A DNA stretch of 17,815 nucleotides, from the NCBI GenBank assembly GCA_934646965.1, contig CAKUEZ010000037.1:1-17815 (forward strand). The letters run 5' to 3'. Position numbers and translations under genes: made by a program. Shown piece after piece: positions 7,110 to 13,955 of the stretch (position 1 is its first letter; each line of letters opens with the position of its first letter). The DNA comes from an uncultured Collinsella sp. Its GTDB lineage: Bacteria > Actinomycetota > Coriobacteriia > Coriobacteriales > Coriobacteriaceae. Under the pieces are notes generated by a model that was not told where the DNA came from, did no database searches, and saw only the letters and a program-made list of their open reading frames with translations.

Positions 7110-7948
7110 TGAAACGCGATAAGGCTATTAACCGCGCGCTCTCGATTTTCTTTACGATCCTGTCGCTCGCATGGATCTATCCCGTGTTCATGATTGCGCT
7201 CAATTCCTTTAAGAAAGCGACCGCAATCAGCACCACCACGGCGTTCGACCTGCTCACGCCCGAGTCGTTCAACGGCCTTGCAAACTACGTGCATGCCCTT
7301 AACGAGCAGGGCTTTGCCTCGGCATTTATGTATTCGCTCATCATCACGGTCACGTCGGTCGTGCTGATCTTGGTGTGCTGCTCCATGTGCGCTTGGTACG
7401 TGGTTCGCGTCAACAGCAAGATCTCGAACTTCTTCTATTACCTGTTCGTGTTCTCGATGGTCGTACCCTTCCAGATGCTGATGTTCACGCTGTCCAATTT
7501 GGCGGACCGTATCGGCTTTAATACGCCGTTCAACATCTGCTTTATCTATCTGGGCTTTGGCGCGGGCCTGGCGGTCTTTATGTTCGCCGGCTTTGTAAAG
7601 AACATTCCGCTCGAGATCGAGGAGGCGGCCATGATTGACGGCTGCAACCCGGTTCAGGTGTTCTTTAAGATCGTCCTTCCCATCATGAAGCCCACCTATC
7701 TTTCGGTTGGCATCCTCGAGACCATGTGGGTCTGGAACGACTATCTGCTGCCCTACCTTACGCTCGACTCCACCAAGTACAAGACCATTCCTATCTTGAT
7801 CCAGTACTTCCGCGGCGGCTATGGCCACGTCGAGCTCGGCCCCATGATGGCCTGCATCATGATGGTCGTTGTCCCCATCGTCATCATGTACATCTTCTGC
7901 CAGAAGTACATCATCGACGGTGTGGTGGCAGGTGCCGTCAAGGGCTGA
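7109..7948 (+). CDS. Sugar ABC transporter permease, MalG/MsmG type
   Basis: 279 aa, with about six membrane segments and the EAA motif at 172-191 (EAAMIDGCNPVQVFFKIVLP). The start ATG lies inside the TAATG overlap with the previous permease, and AGGAGGTG upstream is a strong ribosome site. It pairs with the upstream permease to form the heterodimeric channel. Confidence 0.94.
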   Translation: MKRDKAINRALSIFFTILSLAWIYPVFMIALNSFKKATAISTTTAFDLLTPESFNGLANYVHALNEQGFASAFMYSLIITVTSVVLILVCCSMCAWYVVRVNSKISNFFYYLFVFSMVVPFQMLMFTLSNLADRIGFNTPFNICFIYLGFGAGLAVFMFAGFVKNIPLEIEEAAMIDGCNPVQVFFKIVLPIMKPTYLSVGILETMWVWNDYLLPYLTLDSTKYKTIPILIQYFRGGYGHVELGPMMACIMMVVVPIVIMYIFCQKYIIDGVVAGAVKG

Positions 7949-7973
7949 TGCCGTAACTGTTTTGCAAGTTTCT

Positions 7974-7998
7974 GCGGCGCCCCTCAGCGTGGCGCCGC
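7974..7998 (+). other. Intercistronic hairpin before the ATPase gene
   Basis: GCGGCGCC (7974-7981) pairs with GGCGCCGC (7991-7998) around a nine-base loop, with no T-run. It ends 18 bases before the ATPase start and just before its ribosome site GAAAGGT. Probably an mRNA processing or stability element. Confidence 0.55.
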
Positions 7999-8016
7999 GT
8001 ATCGAAAGGTAGAGAC

Positions 8017-9216
8017 ATGGCCGAGATCGTTCTCAAACATGTTCAGAAGGTGTATCCCAACAACGAGTCCAAAAAGAAGGGCTTCTTTGGCAAAAAGAAG
8101 AAGACCGAGGAGAAGAAGCACAACCTCAAGGTTACCGAGGACGGCGTGCTCGCGGTAGAGGACTTTAACCTCACCGTTCACGACCAGGAGTTCATCGTCC
8201 TCGTTGGCCCCTCTGGCTGCGGTAAGTCCACGACGATGCGCATGGTCGCCGGCCTGGAGGACATCACCTCGGGCGACGTGCTCATTGACGGCAAGCGCGT
8301 CAACGACGTGGCACCCAAGGACCGCGACATTGCCATGGTGTTCCAGAGCTATGCTCTGTACCCCAACATGACGGTGTACGAGAACATGGCATTTACGCTC
8401 GAGCTCAAGAAGGTTCCCAAGGACGAGATTGACCGCAAGGTTCGCTCCGCTGCCGAGATCTTGGGTATCACCGAGTACCTCGACCGTAAGCCCAAGGCGC
8501 TTTCGGGCGGCCAGCGTCAGCGTGTCGCTATCGGCCGCGCCATCGTGCGTGATCCTAAGGTCTTCCTGATGGACGAGCCACTGTCCAACCTGGACGCTAA
8601 GCTGCGTAACCAGATGCGTGCCGAGCTCATCAAGCTGCGTCACGAGATCAAGGGCACGTTCATCTACGTCACCCACGACCAGACCGAGGCCATGACCCTC
8701 GGTGACCGCATCGTGGTCATGAAGGACGGCGTCGTCCAGCAGATCGCCACGCCGCAGGAGGTTTTCAATCACCCCGCGAACATCTTCGTCGCCGGCTTTA
8801 TCGGCGTGCCGCAGATGAACTTCTTCGATGCCCAGCTGGTTCGCTCTGGTAACGGCTTTACCGTCAAGACCGAGGATATGAACGTGGCGCTCGCCCCCGA
8901 GACCTGCGCTCAGCTTGCCCTCAACTGGGATGGCGGTGACGTGAAGGAGATCACGGCCGGCGTGCGCCCCGAGCAGATTCTGCTTGCCGACAAGGGCGAG
9001 GAAGACGCGCTCCAGGGCACCGTCGAGGTGACCGAGCTCATGGGCTCGACCGAGCACGTCCACGTGACCGCTCCCGACGGTCAGTTTGTCCTGATCATCC
9101 CCGTCGTCGACCTCGAGGCCAAGGGAGCACTCAAGGCGGGCGACCCCATCTGGTTCAAGTTCGAGAAGAACGCGACCCACCTCTTCGATAAGGTCTCTGG
9201 TAAGAACCTTATCTAG
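8017..9216 (+). CDS. Sugar ABC transporter ATPase, MsmK/UgpC/MalK type, with lysine-rich insertion
   Basis: 399 aa cytoplasmic ATPase that powers the import complex. Walker A GPSGCGKS at 64-71, Q-loop Gln110, signature LSGGQ at 162-166, Walker B VFLMDE at 182-187, H-loop His220 in VTHD, then a C-terminal TOBE-type regulatory region (GVRPEQILL near 320-330). Relatives usually run directly from the first strand (KVY) to the AV-x-DF-NL strand. Here about 30 extra residues (15-44) rich in Lys and Glu, with the clusters KKKGFFGKKKK and EEKKH, are inserted. ATP binding residues are intact. In Gram-positive bacteria such ATPases can serve several importers; this copy is last in the importer operon, 68 bases after the second permease, before a strong terminator. 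Confidence 0.94.
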   Translation: MAEIVLKHVQKVYPNNESKKKGFFGKKKKTEEKKHNLKVTEDGVLAVEDFNLTVHDQEFIVLVGPSGCGKSTTMRMVAGLEDITSGDVLIDGKRVNDVAPKDRDIAMVFQSYALYPNMTVYENMAFTLELKKVPKDEIDRKVRSAAEILGITEYLDRKPKALSGGQRQRVAIGRAIVRDPKVFLMDEPLSNLDAKLRNQMRAELIKLRHEIKGTFIYVTHDQTEAMTLGDRIVVMKDGVVQQIATPQEVFNHPANIFVAGFIGVPQMNFFDAQLVRSGNGFTVKTEDMNVALAPETCAQLALNWDGGDVKEITAGVRPEQILLADKGEEDALQGTVEVTELMGSTEHVHVTAPDGQFVLIIPVVDLEAKGALKAGDPIWFKFEKNATHLFDKVSGKNLI

Positions 9217-9285
9217 GCCCGGTGCATCCAGGCCCTTCCTTTGGGCGACTGCGGTATTGCCATCCTTTTGCCGTGGTCACATACG

Positions 9286-9330
9286 AGGCTCCCCTCCCGT
9301 CCACTGGGCGAGAGGGGAGCCTTTCTTTGT
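9286..9330 (+). terminator. Intrinsic terminator of the ABC operon
   Basis: AGGCTCCCCTC (9286-9296) and GAGGGGAGCCT (9312-9322) form a perfect 11-bp stem with extra CCC/GGG pairs inside the loop, followed by TTCTTTGT. It lies 70 bases after the ATPase stop codon. Confidence 0.85.
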
Positions 9331-9355
9331 GCCGGGGCTGTCTAGTCGGTCGTTT

Positions 9356-9733
9356 GTCTCGATCTGTAACAGGTGGAGGGTTGAACTGGGCCTAGATGTT
9401 ACAGAACGAGATGGTGCTGAGCCGCCTGTCCTTCCGTCTCGATCTGTAACATCTGGAAGGTCAATCCGGGTTTAACTGTTACAGATTGAGATGTTTCCTT
9501 CGGTCCAACTATTTCATCTAAATCTGTAACATCTGGGGCCGTTTTATCTGAGTAGTTGTTACAGATTGAGATGTTCTGAAAGAACAGTTGTGTTTGTCTC
9601 GATCTGTAACAGTAAGGGCGGATTTCGGACGTTAGATGTTACAGATTGAGATAAATCCAAGGGAAAGGACCGGAATGTCTCGTTCTGTAACAGGTGGAGC
9701 CAATTCTACTGGCTAGTTGTTACAGATTGAGAT
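9356..9733. repeat. Array of five regularly spaced inverted-repeat units (ten alternating 16-mers)
   Basis: Each unit is 57-bp: a left 16-mer, a 25-base loop and a right 16-mer. Units are at 9356-9412, 9436-9492, 9516-9572, 9596-9652 and 9677-9733, so unit starts are 80, 80, 80 and 81 bases apart and between-unit gaps are 23, 23, 23 and 24 bases. Right arms are TGTTACAGATTGAGAT in units 2-5 and TGTTACAGAACGAGAT in unit 1. Left arms are GTCTCGATCTGTAACA (units 1, 2, 4), ATCTAAATCTGTAACA (3) and GTCTCGTTCTGTAACA (5). The inner eight bases CTGTAACA are invariant in all ten arms. Loops differ but keep TGG-like bases near the left and TAG-like bases near the right. The array fills the gap between the facing terminators of the ABC operon and glgP, with no open frame of interest. 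It resembles BIME-type repeats in layout; its function is unknown. Confidence 0.95.
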
Positions 9734-9771
9734 TGTTTGGTCGAGGCGAGTCACGGGCAACGCGCAGGCAC

Positions 9772-9804
9772 AAAAAACGGAGCCGTGCTGCCACGACTCC
9801 GTTT
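9772..9804 (-). terminator. Intrinsic terminator of glgP
   Basis: On the minus strand AAACGGAG-t-CGTG-gcag-CACG-g-CTCCGTTT forms a 12-pair stem (9775-9804) followed by a run of six T (9772-9777, partly in the stem). It lies 27 bases after the glgP stop codon. Confidence 0.9.
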
Positions 9805-9831
9805 CTCAAGAGGATGGGTAAGGGGAATGAA

Positions 9832-12099
9832 CTAGCCCAGATGCCAGATCTCGTCGTTGTACTGGGAAATCGTGCGGTCGGACGAGAAGGTGCCGGCGTT
9901 GGCGATGTTGATCAGTGCCTTGCGCATCCAGGCGTCCTGGTCCTCATAGTCGGCCAGCACGCGCTCCTTGGTCTGGATGTACTCCTCAATGTCGAGCAGA
10001 GCCATGAACCAGTCCTTGCCCTTGATGTCGTCGTGTAGGCGCTGCAGGCGCTCGGCGTTGCCGGTCGCCATAAAAGCGGGATTGGTGATGAAGTCCACCA
10101 GCAGCTTGATGCCGGGCTTGCGGTAGAGTGCGCCGGCGTCATACGTGCCGTCGGCGTAGAGCTGCTCGACTTGCTTGGACGAGGCACCAAAGGTGTAGAT
10201 GTTCTCGTCGCCCACGAGCTCGGCAATCTCCACGTTAGCGCCGTCGAGCGTGCACAGGGTCAGGGCGCCGTTGAGCATGAACTTCATGTTAGAGGTGCCG
10301 CTTGCCTCCTTGGAGGCCAGGCTGATCTGCTCGGAGATGTCGGCGGCGGGGATCACGCGCTCGGCAGCGGTGACGTTGTAGTTCTCGATCATGACAACCT
10401 GCAGGTAGGGGGCCACGTCGGGATCGTTTGCAATCCACTGCGACAGCGTCAGAATCAGGTGGATGATGTCCTGGGCAATGGTGTAGGCAGGTGCCGCCTT
10501 ACCACCGAAGATGATGGTGACGGGATGTTCGGGCTTGTTGCCGTTCTTGATGTCGAGGTACTTCCAGATGATGTAGAGCGCGAGCATCTGCTGGCGCTTG
10601 TACTCGTGGATACGCTTGACCTGAACGTCGATGATGGCGTTGGAGGGAATGGTCACGCCCTGTTCGAGCGCCATGAACTCGCGCATGATGGCCTTGGCCT
10701 CGACCTTGGTGGCTGCCAGGCGCTCAAGGACGTCCTTGTCGTCGGCGAACTCGGCGAGCTTGCTCAGATCGCCCGTGTTGCGCCAATCGGTGCCAATCAC
10801 ATCGTCGAGTAGGCTGGCGAGCGCGGGGTTGGCGCCATGAATCCAGCGGCGGAAGGTGATGCCGTTGGTCTTGTTGGAGAACTTCTTGGGATAGATCTCG
10901 TAGAACGGATGGAGCTCGGTGTCCTCAAGAATCTTGGTGTGGAGTGCGGCGACGCCGTTGATGGAGAAGCCAAAGTGGATGTCCATGTGGGCCATGTGGA
11001 CGGTGTCGTGCTCGTCGATGATGGCGACGCGCGGGTCGCCGTGTTCGGCCTTGGCGACCTCGTCGAGCTTGACGATGATGTCGGCGATGGCGGGCGAGAC
11101 CTTCTGCAGGCTCGCGAGCGGCCACTTCTCGAGTGCCTCGGCAAGAATCGTGTGGTTGGTGTAGGCGACCATGGAACGAACGATGGTAACGGCCTCGTCG
11201 AACTCAATGTCGTGCTCGGTGGTGAGCAGGCGGATGAGCTCGGGGATGACCATGGTGGGGTGCGTGTCGTTGATCTGGACGACGGCGTAATCGGCCAGAT
11301 CGTGCAGGTTGCTGCCGCGCTCGATGGCCTCGTCGATCAGGAGCTGGGCGGCGTTGCTCACCATGAAGTACTCCTGGTAGATGCGAAGCAGACGGCCCTG
11401 CTCGTCAGAGTCATCGGGGTAGAGGAACAGGGTGAGGTTCTTGGTGATCTCGGTCTTGTCGAAGTCGATAGAGCTGCCGGGGACCAAGCCGTCGTCGACG
11501 CTCGCCAGGTCGAACAGACGCAGGCGGTTCTTGGTAGGCTGGCCGTAACCGGGCACATCGATGTTGACAAGCTTGGAGGTGACGGCAAAATCGCCGAACT
11601 CGACCGTGTAGGAGCGGTCGTCATCGACCAGGATGTCCTGCTCGCCGAGCCACTCGTCGGGGACGGCCTTCTGCTGATTGTCGACAAAGCGCTGACGGAA
11701 CAGGCCGTAATGGTAGTTGAGGCCCACACCGTCGCCGGTCAGACCCAACGTGGCGATGGAATCCAGGAAGCACGCGGCCAGGCGGCCCAGGCCACCATTG
11801 CCCAGCGAGGGCTCAACCTCAAACTCCTCGATCTTGTTGAGGTCGTGGCCTGCGACGGTGAGCTGGTCCTTAACCTCGTCGTAGATGCCGAGGTCGATCA
11901 TGTTGTTGATAAGCAGCTTGCCGATCAAAAACTCGGCAGAGATGTAGTAGAGCTTTTTCTTGCCGTTGTTGAGCGGGCAGGCGGCGGAGCGCTCCTGCAC
12001 GAGTTTGACCAGCAGCTTGTAAATGCGGCGGTCGTCGAGCTGCTCGAGCGTAGTGCCAAAGGACTGCTCGGCGAGGCCCGCGAGATCGATACGGGGCAT
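9832..12099 (-). CDS. glgP: Glycogen/maltodextrin phosphorylase
   Basis: 755 aa, the length of the short bacterial form of the GT35 alpha-glucan phosphorylases. It cleaves alpha-1,4-glucan or maltodextrin ends with phosphate to release glucose-1-phosphate in the cytosol. Visible family blocks: VEPSLGNGGLGRLAACFLDS-type glycine-rich segment at 96-114, NDTHP at 277-281, EKWP at 324-327, KRIHEYKRQ at 495-503, and the pyridoxal-phosphate site EASGTSNMKF at 598-607 with Lys606, then LDGANVE at 618-624. ATG 12099 is chosen because AGGAGG lies seven bases upstream; the frame stays open further upstream but without family sequence. It is 128 bases downstream of malQ on the same strand, with a hairpin terminator/attenuator between, so it is probably expressed partly by read-through from the malQ promoter. 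MalP (maltodextrin preference) versus GlgP (glycogen) cannot be decided from sequence alone. Confidence 0.95.
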   Translation of the reverse strand: MPRIDLAGLAEQSFGTTLEQLDDRRIYKLLVKLVQERSAACPLNNGKKKLYYISAEFLIGKLLINNMIDLGIYDEVKDQLTVAGHDLNKIEEFEVEPSLGNGGLGRLAACFLDSIATLGLTGDGVGLNYHYGLFRQRFVDNQQKAVPDEWLGEQDILVDDDRSYTVEFGDFAVTSKLVNIDVPGYGQPTKNRLRLFDLASVDDGLVPGSSIDFDKTEITKNLTLFLYPDDSDEQGRLLRIYQEYFMVSNAAQLLIDEAIERGSNLHDLADYAVVQINDTHPTMVIPELIRLLTTEHDIEFDEAVTIVRSMVAYTNHTILAEALEKWPLASLQKVSPAIADIIVKLDEVAKAEHGDPRVAIIDEHDTVHMAHMDIHFGFSINGVAALHTKILEDTELHPFYEIYPKKFSNKTNGITFRRWIHGANPALASLLDDVIGTDWRNTGDLSKLAEFADDKDVLERLAATKVEAKAIMREFMALEQGVTIPSNAIIDVQVKRIHEYKRQQMLALYIIWKYLDIKNGNKPEHPVTIIFGGKAAPAYTIAQDIIHLILTLSQWIANDPDVAPYLQVVMIENYNVTAAERVIPAADISEQISLASKEASGTSNMKFMLNGALTLCTLDGANVEIAELVGDENIYTFGASSKQVEQLYADGTYDAGALYRKPGIKLLVDFITNPAFMATGNAERLQRLHDDIKGKDWFMALLDIEEYIQTKERVLADYEDQDAWMRKALINIANAGTFSSDRTISQYNDEIWHLG

Positions 12100-12138
12100 G
12101 TTTCCTCCTGTGGTGAGTTGACTACATGTCAGAAATAC

Positions 12139-12179
12139 AAAAGAGCCCGCGCGAGGGGATTGGGGTAGCCTCGCGCGGG
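12139..12179 (-). terminator. Terminator or attenuator between malQ and glgP
   Basis: Minus-strand CCCGCGCGAGG (12169-12179) pairs perfectly with CCTCGCGCGGG (12146-12156) around a 12-base loop, and is followed by CTCTTTTGT. It lies about 50 bases after the malQ stop codon and 40 before the glgP start, leaving little room for a separate glgP promoter. Partial termination would set a higher MalQ than GlgP transcript level. Confidence 0.7.
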
Positions 12180-12227
12180 GAAAGCGAACGCGTCCACACG
12201 ATGGGGTGGGGTCGGGCGCGGTTGCTC

Positions 12228-13733
12228 CTATTGGGGAAGCTCGATTTCGGCCTCCGACGGGATGCGGAAGTAGGTCTCGGTCCAGTCGATGAGTTTGTGC
12301 TCGAGCTCGCGGGTAATGGCGCCGTCGAGCATGCGCCAGGTCCAGTTGCCGCCCAGAGTCGCGGGGGTGTTGATGCGCGCCTCGTTGCCCAGGTTGAGCA
12401 GGTCCTGCATGGTGTAGATACACGTGTCGCTCACGCTGGCGGCGATGGTGCGGTTGAGCGCATCGGTGATGGGCTCGCCGGCTTGCTGATGGGTATACAG
12501 GGCCGCCTGCTCGCGCTGGCGCGGAGTGGCCGTTCCCTCAAACCAGCCGCGAGCCGTCTCGTTGTCGTGCGTACCCACATAGGCGACGGTGTTGGCAATG
12601 TAGTTATGCGGCAGGTAGTACGAGTTGGTGCCCTCAAATGCAAACTGTAGGATCTTCATACCGGGGAAGCCCGAGTTGTCGCGCATGTCGATGACGCCGG
12701 GGGTAAGGAAGCCCAGGTCCTCGGCAATGATGGGCAGGGTGCCGAGCTTTTCCTCGAGTATCTTAAAGAGCTTGAGGCCGGGGCCCTGTGTCCACGAACC
12801 GTAGGACGAATCGGGTGAGGAGAACGGTACCTCCCAATAGGCCTCGAAGCCGCGGAAGTGGTCTAGGCGGATGACGTCGTACATGCCGAGAGCAGCGCGG
12901 ATGCGGCCCTCCCACCAGGAGAAACCGTCGGCCTCCATGGCGTCCCAGTCGTAGATGGGGTTGCCCCAGTACTGGCCGGTGGCAGAGAACTGATCGGGCG
13001 GCGTGCCGGCGACGCTCACGGGATTGCCGGCGGCGTCGATCTTAAAGAGCTCGGGCGTAGCCCACATCTCGACGGAGTCACGCGAGACGTAGATGGGCAG
13101 GTCGCCGATGATCAGGATGTCGCGCTCGTTGGCGTAGGCCTTGAGTCGGCTCCACTGGCGATCGAAGAAGTACTGCGTCATCTGGTGATAGAGCATGCGC
13201 GCCGGATGGGCAGCACAGACCTTGGCGGAAGCCTCGCCGCGGGTGCGGAGCTCCGCGGGCCACTCCCAAAAGGCTTTGAGCCCGCACTCCTCTTTGACGG
13301 TCATGAACTCACAGTAGGGGATGAGCCAGTCCTCGTTGGCCTGGACAAAGTCGTCGAAATCGGCCGGTTTATCTGCGGAGAAACGCTCGGCGGCGCGGTC
13401 GAGGATCTGACGGCGACCACCAAAGATGGCGCCGTAGTCGACGTTGCTGGGGTCGGAGCCCAGGTACACGCCGTCGATGTCGCGCTGCTCCAGATAACCC
13501 GCCTCGATAAGCTCGGCAAAATCGATGAAGTTGGGGTTGCCTGCGCGGGCCGAGAACGACTGATAGGGCGAATCGCCGTAGCTGGTCGTCGTGAGGGGCA
13601 GAATCTGCCAGTAATGTTGTTTACACGAGGCGAGGAAGTCGACGAAGTCGTAGGCATTCCAGCCAAAGCCGCCGATTCCGTAGGGGCCGGGTAGAGATGA
13701 GACGGGCATGAGGACGCCGCTTGCACGCTCCAT
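12228..13733 (-). CDS. malQ: 4-alpha-glucanotransferase (amylomaltase, GH77)
   Basis: 501 aa, the usual length of the short GH77 type. It transfers alpha-1,4-glucan segments between maltodextrins, releasing glucose and making longer chains that suit the phosphorylase encoded next. Catalytic residues are visible: nucleophile Asp291 in IRLDHFRGFEAYWEVP, acid/base Glu338 in IIAEDLGF, and Asp390 in VGTHDNE. The N-terminus MERASGVLMPVSSLPGPYGIG matches the family opening. ATG 13733 is preferred, with GGTGAG eight bases upstream; GTG 13745 and TTG 13748 in the same frame are alternatives closer to an AAGAAGG sequence but spaced too tightly. Transcribed with glgP. The promoter carries the same palindrome as the ABC and PTS promoters, tying it to the local regulon. 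Confidence 0.95.
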   Translation of the reverse strand: MERASGVLMPVSSLPGPYGIGGFGWNAYDFVDFLASCKQHYWQILPLTTTSYGDSPYQSFSARAGNPNFIDFAELIEAGYLEQRDIDGVYLGSDPSNVDYGAIFGGRRQILDRAAERFSADKPADFDDFVQANEDWLIPYCEFMTVKEECGLKAFWEWPAELRTRGEASAKVCAAHPARMLYHQMTQYFFDRQWSRLKAYANERDILIIGDLPIYVSRDSVEMWATPELFKIDAAGNPVSVAGTPPDQFSATGQYWGNPIYDWDAMEADGFSWWEGRIRAALGMYDVIRLDHFRGFEAYWEVPFSSPDSSYGSWTQGPGLKLFKILEEKLGTLPIIAEDLGFLTPGVIDMRDNSGFPGMKILQFAFEGTNSYYLPHNYIANTVAYVGTHDNETARGWFEGTATPRQREQAALYTHQQAGEPITDALNRTIAASVSDTCIYTMQDLLNLGNEARINTPATLGGNWTWRMLDGAITRELEHKLIDWTETYFRIPSEAEIELPQ

Positions 13734-13818
13734 GAATGCGCTCACCAACCTTCTTGTTATGGGGTCGGCCTGCCGATGGGTATGCAGTCCGCCTCCGAGC
13801 TTTCAATTCAATATGCCT

Positions 13819-13848
13819 ATTGTAAAACAAGTTGTTTAAACATGTACA
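13819..13848 (-). promoter_or_regulatory. malQ promoter with embedded operator
   Basis: On the minus strand TGTACA (13843-13848, -35) and TACAAT (13819-13824, -10) are 18 bases apart. Most of the spacer is the palindrome ATGTTTAAACAA (13832-13843), the same motif as upstream of the PTS gene, gntR and the ABC operon. A second TTGT/ACAA dyad (13820-13830) covers the -10. A bound repressor would block RNA polymerase directly. Confidence 0.55.
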
Positions 13849-13897
13849 GGCAAGATAAAAAAGTTATCCGCTTTTCGGTGAATGGCGCCGCGCCATG

Positions 13898-13933
13898 AAA
13901 AAAGCCCCGATCTCACATCGTGAGACCGGGGCT
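13898..13933 (-). terminator. Intrinsic terminator of galE
   Basis: Minus-strand AGCCCCG-g-TCTCAC-gat-GTGAGA-t-CGGGGCT (13903-13933) is followed by a run of six T. It lies 22 bases after the galE stop codon and upstream of the malQ promoter, separating the two units. Confidence 0.92.
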
Positions 13934-13955
13934 CAAATCTACCGCGGAGGAGTTG

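Noticed and set aside
7984..9180. Long open frame on the minus strand opposite the ABC ATPase gene
   Set aside because: The sense strand carries every ABC ATPase motif; the antisense translation is rich in His, Leu, Gly and Asp without family features.
9356..9733. CRISPR array
   Set aside because: The repeated 16-mers alternate in orientation, are shorter than CRISPR repeats, have 23-25 base gaps with related sequence at the loop edges, and no cas gene is present.
9356..9733. Integron attC cassette array
   Set aside because: Units are near attC size and palindromic, but there are no cassette genes between them, no integrase in the window, and no convincing attC core sites.
10837..12168. Long + strand open frame opposite glgP
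   Set aside because: Antisense of a well-conserved phosphorylase; the translation is a Val/Asp/Gly-rich shadow without domains.
12100..12423. N-terminal extension of glgP into malQ
   Set aside because: The frame is open but crosses the malQ-glgP terminator and the malQ coding end, while ATG 12099 has an ideal AGGAGG site and family-like N-terminus.
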